A DNA stretch of 64,000 nucleotides from Mycobacterium dioxanotrophicus (GCF_002157835.1 NZ_CP020809.1:5890001-5954000); one strand, 5' to 3'; positions 8,837 to 18,508 are shown, numbered from the stretch's first letter. Notes: generated from the letters alone by a model not told the origin. Numbers and translations: made by a program.

Positions 8837-10249
8837 CTAACTCCGCAGCTGCGGTTTGAGCGCACCGAGGTTGCGCTCCCGCACGACACCGGTCCACAGG
8901 CCCGTGCCGTACGCGATGTCGTCGAGGCGCTTGAGCATGATGTGGGTCAGCAGGCCGACGGGCTTGGTGTCGTCGTCGGCGTTGCCGCGTCTGGTCGCCC
9001 AGTCCACCACCCCGTCGACCACGGCCGCCAGCAACACCGCCTGCCGGGCCCGACGGCAGAGCAGCGCGGCGATCAACGCGATGGGCCAGTAGTGCCGACA
9101 GATCGCCGAACACAGCTGCAGCGCGGCAGACCACAATCCAGTCGCGGTGACGACGGCGACGTCCCGGGGTTCGGTGTCGACCGTGCTGAGCGAACGCGCG
9201 ATGCGCCTGCCGGTCATGACCGCGACGACCAGCGAGGCCAGATAGCCGATGCACGAGCCGATGGCCAGCAGCAGCCACACCACCAGACTCCAGCCGGAGA
9301 TCACCAGCGGGGCCGTCTTTCCGGGGTGCCGCACGGTCAGCGGAGCTGCCGATGTGCCATAGAAGGCCTTGCGACTGAACCACTCTCGCAGGTCGGTGCG
9401 GTGGTCGTGGGCGACCAGGGCGATGGGCTCGTACCGTAGCCGGGCGCCGGCCTCGACGAACCGCCAGCACAGGTCGACGTCCTCACCGGACTGCATGGTC
9501 TCGTCGAATCCGCCGACCCCCAGCAACGCCGACCGCCGGCAGATGATCGCGGCGCTGGGCACGTAGGACACCGTCCCGTACGGAACCACCGGCGCCTCCC
9601 GGACACCCAGGTCCAGCGATGACCGCACGGCCTCGTACCGGGCAACCAGGTTGTCGGTGGTGTGCAGCCCGACGATCCGAGGCGCGACCAACGCCACGGC
9701 CGGATCGCAGAAGTGGCCCAGCAACGCTTCCAGCCAACCGCGGCGCGGGACCACGTCGGAGTCGAGAAACGCGACGAAGTCCGTCTCACATGCCGCCAGG
9801 CCGGTGTTGCGGGCGGCTGCCGGCCCGTTGCTGCGGGTGTGCCGCAGCACCTGGACGTCGCAGTGCATCGAGGCGAACTCCTCCTCGGACACCGGTACCG
9901 CGGAGCCGTCGTCGACCACGATGACCCGAAGCCCGCGCAACGTCCCGATCAGCCGGTGCAGACCAGATACGTTGTCCCGCACCGGAATAACCACGGTAAC
10001 GTCGCGGTGCGACGGCCCGCTGGCGGGGCGCGGATGAGCGACGGTGGCGTCGAGCAGGGTGCGTGCGAGTTGCGCGCTGACGGCGTCATGGACCTCGAGG
10101 CGACCGCCGTTGAGCATGGTCCGCGCGGTCGGAGCCAGTCGCAGCAGACGCGTCGGCGACCCGCCCAGCAGGGCCGACCCCTCACCGAGCACCTTGACGC
10201 GACGATCCACCTGCACGGCAAAGCCGTCAGGCAGCCTCGGGCCGGTCAC
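8837..10249 (-). CDS. mftF: Mycofactocin glycosyltransferase MftF
   Basis: 470 residues from GTG 10249, which overlaps the mftE stop as GTGA. A GT2 domain is visible ([32 protein letters not shown]), followed by hydrophobic membrane segments near [16 protein letters not shown]. MftF adds the beta-1,4-glucose chain to (pre)mycofactocin. The N-terminal domain before the GT2 core ([19 protein letters not shown]) is characteristic of the family. Confidence 0.94.
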   Translation of the reverse strand: MTGPRLPDGFAVQVDRRVKVLGEGSALLGGSPTRLLRLAPTARTMLNGGRLEVHDAVSAQLARTLLDATVAHPRPASGPSHRDVTVVIPVRDNVSGLHRLIGTLRGLRVIVVDDGSAVPVSEEEFASMHCDVQVLRHTRSNGPAAARNTGLAACETDFVAFLDSDVVPRRGWLEALLGHFCDPAVALVAPRIVGLHTTDNLVARYEAVRSSLDLGVREAPVVPYGTVSYVPSAAIICRRSALLGVGGFDETMQSGEDVDLCWRFVEAGARLRYEPIALVAHDHRTDLREWFSRKAFYGTSAAPLTVRHPGKTAPLVISGWSLVVWLLLAIGSCIGYLASLVVAVMTGRRIARSLSTVDTEPRDVAVVTATGLWSAALQLCSAICRHYWPIALIAALLCRRARQAVLLAAVVDGVVDWATRRGNADDDTKPVGLLTHIMLKRLDDIAYGTGLWTGVVRERNLGALKPQLRS

Positions 10250-10989
10250 GTCAGCATCCCGTTCCGGTCGGGCCGCCAGCGACGGATCCGATCCGTGCAC
10301 CCCTCGACCATCTCAGCAAAGATACGCTCCCCCTCGGACGCAGTGGCGGTGGTCGGGTCACCGAGCACTCCTGCCGCGCTGACCGCGGCAACCCCACCAC
10401 GACGCAACTGCGGCATCAATTCCGCCAGTGGCGCGGTGTTCCCCGGTGCGACCTCGTCGCACCACACATCGCTCGGTGAAATATGTAGCAATACAGAAGT
10501 TTCGGTATGGCCGGCATGCGCGTCGGCCCCGGCCGTCGTACACGGGACCCAGCCGACGTCGCGGCTCTCGGACCGGAGCAGGGCGGTGGCCGCCGCCAGC
10601 GCCTCCACATTGCCCCCGTGGCCGTTGACGAACACCAGGCGCGACACCCAGCTCGTGGCCGACCTGCCGTACTCCACCAGCAAAAGCCTCAGAGCCTCGG
10701 TACCGATCGATATGGTGCCGGCGAACCCCTCGTGCTCGCCGCTGGCTCCGTAGCCGATCGCCGGCGCCAAGACCCAGTCGGACCCGGCGACGCCGCCGAG
10801 CCGCTCCACCGCAGCGCGGGCCACCGCCGAGGCGATGCGCGTGTCGGTGTCCAGCGGCAAGTGCGGTCCGTGCTGTTCGGTAGAGCCGACCGGGATGACC
10901 AACATGGGCGACACGTTTCGTAGCTGCCTCGTCGTCGAGTTCCCGAGCTCGCTGGGGAAAGCCACGTGCCGATGGTAGGCCGAATTCAC
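10246..10989 (-). CDS. mftE: Mycofactocin peptidase MftE (creatininase family)
   Basis: 247 residues from GTG 10989 ([18 protein letters not shown]). Creatininase-fold metal ligands are visible in [15 protein letters not shown] and VNGHGGN. MftE cleaves the MftC-modified MftA peptide to release the valine-tyrosine-derived core AHDP. A longer in-frame start exists upstream but adds no family similarity. The gap to mftD is 147 bases, the longest inside the cluster. Confidence 0.93.
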   Translation of the reverse strand: MNSAYHRHVAFPSELGNSTTRQLRNVSPMLVIPVGSTEQHGPHLPLDTDTRIASAVARAAVERLGGVAGSDWVLAPAIGYGASGEHEGFAGTISIGTEALRLLLVEYGRSATSWVSRLVFVNGHGGNVEALAAATALLRSESRDVGWVPCTTAGADAHAGHTETSVLLHISPSDVWCDEVAPGNTAPLAELMPQLRRGGVAAVSAAGVLGDPTTATASEGERIFAEMVEGCTDRIRRWRPDRNGMLT

Positions 10990-11136
10990 CTGGAGTGCGC
11001 CAATTGTTGAAGCATGAGCAGCAATTGATTTCCCGGAACTTCTCCGCCGGCTCCCCAAAGCCATCACGTGCGCCTCTCCAGCCACCCCTGTCACGGGGAG
11101 GTTACGCGCTACGGACCGTCCCGACCAGCCCCCCGG

Positions 11137-12330
11137 TCAGATGCCAGCGTTGGGTGGCACTCCCAGCGACCGCAGGAATCCCGGCGGCACCAAAATGTCA
11201 TCGGGCGACAGATCGTGGATCGAGGCCTTGCCGAGCCCGCGCAGCGCCGAGTCGATCCCACCCGAGAGGATGTCGAGCACGTTCTCAACGCCGGCCTGTC
11301 CATTGGCCGCCAGACCCCACAGGTAGGCCCGGCCGATCATCACGGCCCGCGCACCCAGCGCCACGGCCTTGACGACATCGCTGCCGCGCCGGACACCGCC
11401 GTCGAGCAAAACCTCGATCTGGTCACCGACCGCCTCGGCGATCGCCGGCAGGCACCGGATCGCCGCAGGCGTACCATCCAGATTGTTGCCGCCGTGGTTG
11501 GACACGGTGATGGCCGAAACCCCGGCATCGACAGCACGTTTGGCGTCATCGACCCGCACCATGCCCTTGAGCAGGAACGGACCGCCCCACTGCTCGCGCA
11601 GCCAGGCGATGTCCTCCCAGGTCGGCGGCGGGGTGCCCATCCACTGCCCGTACGCCTCGAAGAACGTCGGCCCCGGCTCGCCACGTCGCCCCTGATTCGG
11701 AACCCGCAGGTCCGGCGGACGCAGATGCTTGCCGAAGCTCCACAGCCAGCGCGGCTTGGTGAGCACCTCCGGCGACATCTTGATCATGGTCTTGAGATCC
11801 ATGCGCTCGGGAATCTTGGGGCTACCCCAGTCACGGCCGTGGCTGAAGCTCCAGTCGGTCGTCGCGATCAGACCGACCGCGCCGGCGTCCTTCGCGCGCT
11901 GCACACGCTCGGCGATCTCGTCTCGGCTGCCGAGCCAATAGATCTGGAAGAAGATCTTGTCGTTGACCGCGGTGACTTCTTCCATCGGCTTGCTGGCAAA
12001 CGACGAAAGGCCCATCGCGGTACCGCGTGCCGCCGCGGCACGGGCAACCGCCACCTCGCCGTCGGGGTCGACCGCCTGCACACCTGTCGGCGAGATGATG
12101 ACGGGCATCGAAATGTCCTGACCCATCACGGTTGTCGACATCTCACGCTTTTCGGTGGCCCCGACGACGTGCGGAGCAAAGCCGAGTTCGGCAAATGCCT
12201 CGACGTTGTCGGACACCGACACACCCTTCTCACTGGCCGAGATCAGCGAGGAGTAGGCGGAGCGGGGCAGACGTTTCTTCGCTCGCTGCTGAGCGATGGC
12301 GACGGTTTCGAACCAGGTATCGCGGGCCAT
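11137..12330 (-). CDS. mftD: Pre-mycofactocin synthase MftD (FMN-dependent)
   Basis: 397 residues of the lactate-dehydrogenase/glycolate-oxidase family: MPVIISPTGVQAVDPDGE, the catalytic-side NHGGNNLDG, and the FMN-phosphate region DGGVRRGSDVVKAVALGA. MftD oxidatively deaminates AHDP to pre-mycofactocin, giving the redox-active alpha-keto amide. It starts 2 bases after mftC and is often annotated as lldD. Length and motifs look intact. Confidence 0.95.
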   Translation of the reverse strand: MARDTWFETVAIAQQRAKKRLPRSAYSSLISASEKGVSVSDNVEAFAELGFAPHVVGATEKREMSTTVMGQDISMPVIISPTGVQAVDPDGEVAVARAAAARGTAMGLSSFASKPMEEVTAVNDKIFFQIYWLGSRDEIAERVQRAKDAGAVGLIATTDWSFSHGRDWGSPKIPERMDLKTMIKMSPEVLTKPRWLWSFGKHLRPPDLRVPNQGRRGEPGPTFFEAYGQWMGTPPPTWEDIAWLREQWGGPFLLKGMVRVDDAKRAVDAGVSAITVSNHGGNNLDGTPAAIRCLPAIAEAVGDQIEVLLDGGVRRGSDVVKAVALGARAVMIGRAYLWGLAANGQAGVENVLDILSGGIDSALRGLGKASIHDLSPDDILVPPGFLRSLGVPPNAGI

Positions 12331-12332
12331 GA

Positions 12333-13514
12333 TCAGATCGGACTTTCGTTGCAGAACTTCTTGGGGGGGACAGTGAGGAGCTTGAGCGGGACGGGCCCTT
12401 TGCGTTCTCCGGTACGGGAATGGTCGACGCTGGACTTGGGCTTGTCCCGCTCCAGCGCGAGTGCGGGCTCACCGTAGCCCTGCACGCACTCGGGGTCCGG
12501 CCCGTCCATCGGCAGACCGGTGAAGAACTTGGCGGCCATGCAGCCACCGCGGCAGCTGTCGTAGTGCCCGCAGCTGCCGCAGGCGCCGGCCGACTGCGGT
12601 TCCCGCAGCTCCCGGAACAGCGGGGCGTTTTGCCAGACGTTCTGGAAACCATTGTCTGACAGGATGTTTCCGGCCAGGAAGCGGTCGTGGATGGCGAACG
12701 GGCAGGCGTACACGTCGCCCACCGGGTCGATCAGGCAGACCACCCGGCCGGCTCCGCACAGGTTGAGCCCCGCCAACGCACCCGGCTCGCCGAGGCCCGA
12801 CAGGTGGAAGAACGAATCCCCCGTGAGCACCCGCTCACCGTGGGCCACCAGCCAGTCGTACAGCTGACGCTGCTGGGTCGCGGTGGGGTGCAGTTCGTCC
12901 CAGACGTCGGCGCCGCGCCCCGAGGGCCGCAGCCGCGTGATGCGCAGCGTCGCGCCGTACTGATCGGCCAACGCCTTGAAATCGTCGAGCTGGTCGACGT
13001 TGTGGCGCGTCACCACCACCGAGATCTTGGCGTCCTTGAAACCGGCAGTCTTGAGGTTCTCCAAGGCTCGGATGGCCATGGCGAACGAGCCGGGGCCGCG
13101 TACCGCGTCGTTGATCTCGGCGGTCGCCCCGTCCAGGGAGATCTGGACGTCGACGTAGTCGCTGGCCGCCAGTTTCGTTGCCACCTCCGGCGTGATGCGC
13201 ACGCCGTTGGTGGAGAACTTCACGCCGACATGGTGGGCGGTCGCGTAGTCGACAAGCTCCCAAAAGTCCGACCGCACAGTGGGTTCGCCGCCACCGATGT
13301 TGACGTAGAACACCTGCATGCGTTCCAGCTCGTCGATGATGTCCTTGCACTGCTGCGTGCTGAGCTCTCGCGGATCGCGTTTGCCCGAGGACGACAGGCA
13401 GTGCACGCACGCCAGGTTGCAGGCGTAGGTGAGCTCCCACGTCAGGCAGATGGGTGCGTCGAGGCCGTGCTCGAACTGCTCGACCAGTCGTGGTACGGGC
13501 GCTACGGAAGTCAT
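12333..13514 (-). CDS. mftC: Mycofactocin radical SAM maturase MftC
   Basis: 393 residues. The radical-SAM cluster ligands are Cys32, Cys36 and Cys39 (CNLACVHC), followed by GGGEPT. A C-terminal SPASM domain holds auxiliary Fe-S cysteines (LCGAG, YACPF, CGSCGHYDSCRGGC). MftC oxidatively decarboxylates the C-terminal Tyr of MftA and forms the Val-Tyr crosslink. Its ATG overlaps the mftB stop (ATGA). Confidence 0.97.
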   Translation of the reverse strand: MTSVAPVPRLVEQFEHGLDAPICLTWELTYACNLACVHCLSSSGKRDPRELSTQQCKDIIDELERMQVFYVNIGGGEPTVRSDFWELVDYATAHHVGVKFSTNGVRITPEVATKLAASDYVDVQISLDGATAEINDAVRGPGSFAMAIRALENLKTAGFKDAKISVVVTRHNVDQLDDFKALADQYGATLRITRLRPSGRGADVWDELHPTATQQRQLYDWLVAHGERVLTGDSFFHLSGLGEPGALAGLNLCGAGRVVCLIDPVGDVYACPFAIHDRFLAGNILSDNGFQNVWQNAPLFRELREPQSAGACGSCGHYDSCRGGCMAAKFFTGLPMDGPDPECVQGYGEPALALERDKPKSSVDHSRTGERKGPVPLKLLTVPPKKFCNESPI

Positions 13515-13822
13515 CGATTCTCCTTGAGAACGAGCATCTTGGACTGGGCAAGCACACCCAGGGCATGCAGGTACGGGGCCTGCTGATCGTCACCGACCCC
13601 GGCGGCCCGGCACGCCGACCGGACATCCGGATGGTCGGCCAGAGAGTTGACCACCGTCACGATCGTCCGGTTCTTCAGGAACGAAAGCTTGCGCGTACCA
13701 AAGTGATACAGCAACGCACCGAACGGCTCCGGCCGCACCGCCACCTGGTGGTGCAGCCGCCAGCCGCGTTCCGGATCGAACGACGGTGCCGCACCGGTGG
13801 GCGCGGACACAGGCCCGGTCAT
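13511..13822 (-). CDS. mftB: Mycofactocin peptide chaperone MftB (RRE protein)
   Basis: 103 residues from ATG 13822, 2 bases after mft[26 protein letters not shown] and RKLSFLKN are typical of MftB, a winged-helix RiPP recognition element that binds the MftA leader and presents it to MftC. A start 6 codons further upstream would run into mftA and is not preferred. Confidence 0.94.
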   Translation of the reverse strand: MTGPVSAPTGAAPSFDPERGWRLHHQVAVRPEPFGALLYHFGTRKLSFLKNRTIVTVVNSLADHPDVRSACRAAGVGDDQQAPYLHALGVLAQSKMLVLKENR

Positions 13823-13824
13823 GG

Positions 13825-13920
13825 TCAGTAGACCCCGCACATCCCGTCGATCGACACCTCTTCGACGAGGGTCTCGGTCACGAGTTCGGTGTCGGATTCG
13901 ACTTGCTGATTCGGTTCCAT
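13825..13920 (-). CDS. mftA: Mycofactocin precursor peptide MftA
   Basis: A 31-residue peptide starting [10 protein letters not shown] and ending in the invariant core IDGMCGVY, whose final Val-Tyr becomes the cofactor. AAAGGGG precedes the ATG at 13918-13920. The frame is open far upstream (antisense to mftR) but only this short peptide is meaningful. It is the first gene of the operon, about 34 bases from the operator at 13955-13972. Confidence 0.96.
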   Translation of the reverse strand: MEPNQQVESDTELVTETLVEEVSIDGMCGVY

Positions 13921-13954
13921 GGATTTGCCCCTTTCGTACGCTGGGCCTCGACTA

Positions 13955-13972
13955 TTGTGACCCAGGTCGCAA
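13955..13972. promoter_or_regulatory. Probable MftR operator between mftA and mftR
   Basis: TTGTGACCCAGGTCGCAA is an 18-base near-palindrome (16 of 18 positions symmetric) in the 93-base gap between the divergent mftA and mftR starts. MftR is reported to repress mft genes and to respond to long-chain acyl-CoA. Its placement here suggests one site serves both promoters. The binding itself is inferred. Confidence 0.65.
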
Positions 13973-14013
13973 CAATATGGCATCGAGTGCCGATATGGAA
14001 GGCCGGGTTTCAG

Positions 14014-14598
14014 ATGAGTGCGGGACGGCGTCGGTCGACCACCCAGGACCACATCGCCGGAGTGGCCATCGAGTTGTTCGCGGCCCGCGGGTTCGACGAC
14101 GTCAGCGTCGACGACGTGGCCGCCGCGACGGGCATCTCGCGGCGCACGCTGTTCCGGTACTACCCGTCGAAGAACGCCATCCCCTGGGGCAACTTCGACG
14201 CACACCTGCAGCAACTGCGTGAGCTGCTCGCGACGCTGAGCCCACGCGTGAGCCTGGGAGAGGCCCTGCGCGAGGCTCTGCTCGCCTTCAACACCTACGA
14301 GGCCGACGAGATGGCCCAGCATCGGCAACGCATGCGCGTGATCCTGGAAACGGCTGGGCTGCAAGCGTATTCGATGACCATGTATGCAGGATGGCGCGAG
14401 GTCATCGCCGGCTACGTGGCGGTGCGCACCGGCCGGGCAGCCACCGACCTGATTCCGCAGACCGTGGCATGGCTGATGCTCGGGGTCGCGCTGTCGGCCT
14501 ACGAGCACTGGCTCGCCGACGAGTCGGTGTCGCTGACCGACGCGATCGGCGAAGCATTCGACATCGTCTCGCCGGGGCTGGACGTGCTGGCCGAATAG
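14014..14598 (+). CDS. mftR: Mycofactocin-system TetR regulator MftR
   Basis: 194 residues from ATG 14014 ([20 protein letters not shown]). The HTH ends [22 protein letters not shown], the hallmark of MftR-type TetR proteins. It is divergent from mftA and likely represses the operon and itself. The frame is open further upstream, but that extension covers the operator. It is the counterpart of Rv0691c by synteny. Confidence 0.94.
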   Translation: MSAGRRRSTTQDHIAGVAIELFAARGFDDVSVDDVAAATGISRRTLFRYYPSKNAIPWGNFDAHLQQLRELLATLSPRVSLGEALREALLAFNTYEADEMAQHRQRMRVILETAGLQAYSMTMYAGWREVIAGYVAVRTGRAATDLIPQTVAWLMLGVALSAYEHWLADESVSLTDAIGEAFDIVSPGLDVLAE

Positions 14599-14624
14599 CT
14601 AGCGCCACACGCAGCCGAGCGCCG

Positions 14625-14888
14625 CTGCCAACCACCGACACCGCACACCGCGTCGAGCGCGGCAGCCAGCCGCGCGCCGGCCACCAGTTCGCCGAACGGC
14701 CCGGCACCGGTCAGATCAGCGGTCCAGACCACCGGCTGCGTCCACGATCGCGGCAGGGCGGATGACAGTCCGATCTGGCGCCACAGCAGATCCCTTGCCT
14801 GATCGGCGATCTGGCGCAGCGTCGCCTACTCCACCTTGACGAACCCGTCCCGGATGAAAACGTCGACATCGATCACGGCGTTCACCAT
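14625..14888 (-). pseudogene. N-terminal remnant of a phytanoyl-CoA dioxygenase-family gene
   Basis: Read from ATG 14888 on the minus strand: VIDVDVFIRDGFVKVE, then a TAG at 14826-14828, then in the same frame LRQIADQARDLLWRQIGL, WTQPVVWTADLTG and GPFGELV...LDAVCGVGGWQ, after which similarity stops next to mftR. This looks like the first 80-90 residues of a PhyH-type non-haem iron oxygenase with a premature stop and the iron-binding C-terminal part deleted. M. tuberculosis has an extra gene (Rv0690c) at the equivalent slot; identity with it is untested. Confidence 0.6.
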
Positions 14889-14973
14889 CGCCCACCCGCA
14901 GCCTGACAGGCCAACGATTTTTCGTCGAAAATTGGGGTGTCGGAGTTCGGGCTCCAACGGCGACGATAGAGAT

Positions 14974-15489
14974 GTGAGCGCCGAAACAGACGCTCCGCGG
15001 GCACTGTTAGCCCTCTACGACGAGGCGCTGCCGGTGGTGTACGGGTACTTCGCCCGGCGCTGCGGTGACCGCGGAACTGCCGAGGACCTGACGTCGGAGA
15101 CGTTCCTGGCGGCGATGGATGCCGCCCGCAAACCGTCCCCGCCGCAGCTCTCGGTGCCGTGGCTGATCGGGGTGGCCCGGCACAAGCTCGCCGACCACTA
15201 CCGGCGGCGCCACGACCGATTCAGCATCCCGGTGGCCGAGTTACCCGAGCCGGTCGACCCGGCCGACGACTGGGATGCGGAGCTGGACCGCATCGTGGCC
15301 GAAAGCGTGCTGGCGCGGCTGCCCGAGCAACACCGCACCGTGCTCGCACTGCGCTACATGGACGACTGCACAGTGCCCGAATGCGCCGAGCTGATCGGTC
15401 GCACCGTGCAGGCCACGGAAGCCCTGCTGGTGCGGGCCCGCCGGGCGTTTCGAACGCAGTATCCCGGACCGGAAGGAGGGAAGTCATGA
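14974..15489 (+). CDS. ECF-type RNA polymerase sigma factor
   Basis: 171 residues from GTG 14974. Region 2 (DEALPVVYGYFARRCGDRG, AEDLTSETFLAAM) and region 4 (LPEQHRTVLALRYMDDCTVPECAELI) are clear. It directs RNA polymerase to alternative promoters, including perhaps its own. The stop overlaps the start of the next gene (ATGA). No classical zinc anti-sigma gene follows; the partner is the VOC protein, whose first 47 codons may have a regulatory role. Confidence 0.9.
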   Translation: MSAETDAPRALLALYDEALPVVYGYFARRCGDRGTAEDLTSETFLAAMDAARKPSPPQLSVPWLIGVARHKLADHYRRRHDRFSIPVAELPEPVDPADDWDAELDRIVAESVLARLPEQHRTVLALRYMDDCTVPECAELIGRTVQATEALLVRARRAFRTQYPGPEGGKS

Positions 15490-16820
15490 TCAACAACAAC
15501 CACGATCCGCTGACCGTGCTTGCTGACGCCGACCTCCCGGTTTCCCCGGACCCGCAGTTCGCGGCCAGGCTGCGAGCGCGTCTGGAATCGGCTCTCACAC
15601 TTCCGAATCGAACGCAAGGAGTTGTCATGACAGGCACCGATACCGCCATCTCCGAACTGAATTCTGAACCTGCTGCCGCCACATCGTCTCCGCGGCCCGC
15701 CGCCACATCGTCTCCGCGGCCCGCCGCTACATCGTCTCCGCGGCCCGCCGTGGTCTCTTACCTGGCGGTGCCCGACGCCCGCGCCGCCATCGCCTGGTAC
15801 ACCGAGGCGCTCGGCGCGGTGCAGGTCGGCGAGCCGATCGTGATGGACGACGGCCGCATCGGCCACGCCGAACTCAGTCTCGCCGGAGGCGTGCTGTACC
15901 TCGCCGACGAATTCCCCGAGATGGGCCTGAAAGCGCCGTCACCGCAGGCAAATTCGGTGAGTCTGATGCTGCACGTGACCGATACCGACGCGGCGTTGAA
16001 TCGAGCTCGCCGCCATGGTGCGCAGGTGCAGCGGGAACCGTATGAGAACTACGGCTCGCGCAATGCGACCATCATCGATCCGTCGGGCCACCGCTGGATG
16101 CTGTCAGGCCCGTCGACCGGTGTGCCCGCCCTGATCCAGCACGGTGACGTCGGATACGTGTCGGTGTGGGCCCCCGACCCCGACAAGGCCGCGGCGTTCT
16201 ACGGGCATGTCCTGGGTTGGATCTATGACCCGGCCGCCCGCAAGATCACCAACACCGTGCAGCACATCGGGATCTATCCGATGCCGGGCGCTCCCACCCT
16301 GTTCTGCTGCTACGCCGTCACCGACCTGGACGCGGCCCGGCAGGCCATCACCGCGGGCGGTGGCACCGTCGGGGAGCCCGACGAACGCGAATTCGGCACG
16401 GTCCTCGACGCCACCGATCCCGGCGGCACGGCCTTCGCGGTGTTCCAGCCGTCCACCGAAGTCCCCCGTCCCGCTCTCAATGGCGCAGGGCCAGGCGAAC
16501 TTTCGTATCTCACCTACGAAGTGACCGATTCGGCGGCGTTCAAGGAGTTCTACGGCCGGGTGTTCTCCTGGACGTTCGAACCGGGCCGGATCAACGACGG
16601 CTGGGGCATCCAGGGCAGCCAACCGATGTCAGGTATGGCCGGCGGCAGCGCGACCACCACCACGGTGCCGATGTGGACCGTCGCCGACATCGACGCCGCG
16701 GTCGCGCGGGTTCGGGAAGCCGGCGGGACCGTGCTGCAGGAACCGTCCCAGCAGCCCTACGGATTGATGGCCGAGTGCACCGACGACCAGGGCAGCCGGT
16801 TCTACCTCGGCCAGTTCTAG
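15486..16820 (+). CDS. Three-domain VOC (glyoxalase-fold) protein with sigma-linked N-terminal extension
   Basis: 444 residues from ATG 15486. Residues 1-40 (MINNNHDPLTVLADAD, then SPDPQFAARLRARLESAL) form an amphipathic leader typical of genes behind ECF sigma factors. Residues 64-87 are three AATSSPRP repeats, followed by three VOC modules (about 90-205, 215-325, 340-444). A second start at ATG 15627, in frame with AAGGAG before it, would give the VOC part alone. The family covers dioxygenases, lyases and resistance proteins; the function here is unknown. Confidence 0.85.
   Translation: MINNNHDPLTVLADADLPVSPDPQFAARLRARLESALTLPNRTQGVVMTGTDTAISELNSEPAAATSSPRPAATSSPRPAATSSPRPAVVSYLAVPDARAAIAWYTEALGAVQVGEPIVMDDGRIGHAELSLAGGVLYLADEFPEMGLKAPSPQANSVSLMLHVTDTDAALNRARRHGAQVQREPYENYGSRNATIIDPSGHRWMLSGPSTGVPALIQHGDVGYVSVWAPDPDKAAAFYGHVLGWIYDPAARKITNTVQHIGIYPMPGAPTLFCCYAVTDLDAARQAITAGGGTVGEPDEREFGTVLDATDPGGTAFAVFQPSTEVPRPALNGAGPGELSYLTYEVTDSAAFKEFYGRVFSWTFEPGRINDGWGIQGSQPMSGMAGGSATTTTVPMWTVADIDAAVARVREAGGTVLQEPSQQPYGLMAECTDDQGSRFYLGQF
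15675..15746 (+). repeat. Three tandem 24-bp repeats inside the VOC gene
   Basis: The unit GCCGCCACATCGTCTCCGCG plus GCCC occurs three times head to tail (15675-15698, 15699-15722, 15723-15746, one base differing in the third). It encodes AATSSPRP three times, forming the linker between leader and VOC domains. In-frame 24-base units allow copy-number change without frameshift. Confidence 0.95.
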
Positions 16821-16826
16821 CGGCAC

Positions 16827-18002
16827 TCAGCCCAGGACGTCAGCGATGGGCGCGCCTGCGGCGATCTTGCTGCGGACCTTCATCACCTTGCCCGGCATGC
16901 CGCCGCCGACGACACCGACGACCACGCCGTCACGCTCGTAGTAGGCCAGGAATTTGCGACCGTCGTCCTCGACGACATGCACGGTGTCCTCGGCCTCGGG
17001 CTCGCCCAGGCATTGGATCTTCACGTCGTACTGGTCACTCCAGAAGTACGGCACCGAGCTCACCGCCGAAGCCTCCTGGCCCAGCAGCGCAGGAACCAAG
17101 GCACGGGCCTGGTCGGCGACGTTGCTCCAATGTTCAACGCGCACTTGGTCTCCGACGGCGGTACGCCATGACGCCACATCGCCGATGGCCCATACGTCGG
17201 CCACACTGGTCCGGCCCACCTCGTCGCACACCACGCCGTTGTCGACCGCGACGCCGCTGCCGTCCAGCCACTCGATGGCCGGATGCGAGCCGATGCCCAC
17301 CACGACCAGATCGGCGTCCAACTCGGTGCCGTCGCCCAGCACGACCTGCTCGACCTTGTCGGTGCCCCGCACCTCGGTCACCCCCACACCACAGCGGACA
17401 TCGACACCCTCGGCCTGGTGCAGCCGGGTGACCAGGGCTCCGATCGTCTCCCCCAGCACCGACGCCAGCGGCGTGGGCTGCGGCTCCACCAGCGCCACTT
17501 CGACACCGAGCTTGCGCAGGCTGGCGGCCACCTCGCAGCCGATGAAACCGGCCCCGACCACCACGGCGCGCCTGGCCGATCCGGCGTCGGCACGCAGCGC
17601 CAGGCTTTCGTCGTAGGACCGCAACACCCGGATACCCGGCAGGTCAGGGAACGAGCGGATGCGCTTGGGCACCAGGCCCGTCGCGATGATCAGCTGGTCG
17701 TAGGCCACCTCGCTGCCGTCGGCCAGCGAGACCGACTTGGCGGCGGTGTCCACCGACTGCGCGGCCGAACCGAGCCGCAAAGTGATGTTGTTGTCCGCAT
17801 AGAATTCGGCGGGCTTGAGCGTGACGTCGTCGGTCTCGGCACGCAGCACTTCTTTGGACAGCGGTGGCCGATCGTAGGGCAGATGGTCCTCGTCGCTGAT
17901 GATCGTGATCGCTCCGGAGTACTCCGACCGTCGCAACTGCTCAGCGGTCCGGGCAGCCGCGAGACCGCCTCCGACGATGACGATGCCCCCAGGTGTAGTC
18001 AC
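16827..18002 (-). CDS. NAD(P)H ferredoxin-reductase-like flavoprotein
   Basis: 391 residues. FAD dinucleotide fold at the start (IVIVGGGLAAARTAEQLRR), DRPPLSKEVL, NAD fold VVVGAGFIGCEVAASLRKLG, and the C-terminal FAD site SVADVWAIGDVA. This is the rhodocoxin/putidaredoxin-reductase family, which feeds electrons via a ferredoxin to P450s or dioxygenases. By synteny it corresponds to Rv0688. It ends 3 bases from the convergent VOC gene. Confidence 0.88.
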   Translation of the reverse strand: MTTPGGIVIVGGGLAAARTAEQLRRSEYSGAITIISDEDHLPYDRPPLSKEVLRAETDDVTLKPAEFYADNNITLRLGSAAQSVDTAAKSVSLADGSEVAYDQLIIATGLVPKRIRSFPDLPGIRVLRSYDESLALRADAGSARRAVVVGAGFIGCEVAASLRKLGVEVALVEPQPTPLASVLGETIGALVTRLHQAEGVDVRCGVGVTEVRGTDKVEQVVLGDGTELDADLVVVGIGSHPAIEWLDGSGVAVDNGVVCDEVGRTSVADVWAIGDVASWRTAVGDQVRVEHWSNVADQARALVPALLGQEASAVSSVPYFWSDQYDVKIQCLGEPEAEDTVHVVEDDGRKFLAYYERDGVVVGVVGGGMPGKVMKVRSKIAAGAPIADVLG

Positions 18003-18061
18003 GAGGGGGTTTCTACACGATCATCCCGCATGGGTGTAGGCCACCCTACTGATGGGCGCTA

Positions 18062-18508
18062 TTACGGCCTGGCCCGTTCGATGAGCCTGGAGAGCACGAC
18101 GATGCTCTCACTGCGCTCGATGTCGGCACTGGCCCTGATGCGTTCCAGCGCCTCCTCGAGGTGCCGCATATCCCGTGCGAGGACGTGCAGGATGGCATCG
18201 GCGGTGCCGGTTACCGTTGCGGCACTGACGACTTCGGGGATGCCGACCCACGCGGCACGCAGCTCGGCGGGTGCGATGGTGCCATGGCAGAACACCTGCA
18301 CGTAGGCCTCGGTACGCCACCCGAGCGCGCTGGGGTCAACCACGGTGGTGAAGCCACGGATCACCCCATCGGCGATCATGCGGTCCACTCGCCGCTTGAC
18401 GGCCGGCGCCGACAGGCTCACCCGCTGCCCGATCTCGGCGTAGGTGGCCCGGGCATGTTCGGCAAGCTCGGCGAGGATCTGCTCGTCGGTCTCGTCAAGA
18501 CGTTCCAT
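18062..18508 (-). CDS. Lrp/AsnC-family regulator
   Basis: 148 residues from ATG 18508 (MERLDETDEQILAELAEHAR). N-terminal winged HTH (YAEIGQRVSLSAPAVKRRVDRM) and a C-terminal RAM effector domain. It is divergent from ddaH-rocD, the same arrangement as Rv2324 beside Rv2323c/rocD in M. tuberculosis, so it likely controls those genes in response to an amino acid such as arginine or ornithine. Confidence 0.9.
   Translation of the reverse strand: MERLDETDEQILAELAEHARATYAEIGQRVSLSAPAVKRRVDRMIADGVIRGFTTVVDPSALGWRTEAYVQVFCHGTIAPAELRAAWVGIPEVVSAATVTGTADAILHVLARDMRHLEEALERIRASADIERSESIVVLSRLIERARP

Noticed and set aside
13825..14508. A 227-codon frame that includes mftA
   Set aside because: Only the last 31 codons are MftA; the rest is antisense to mftR.
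17283..18305. Long plus-strand frame across the ferredoxin-reductase gene
   Set aside because: Arg/His/Gly-rich shadow of the real minus-strand gene.
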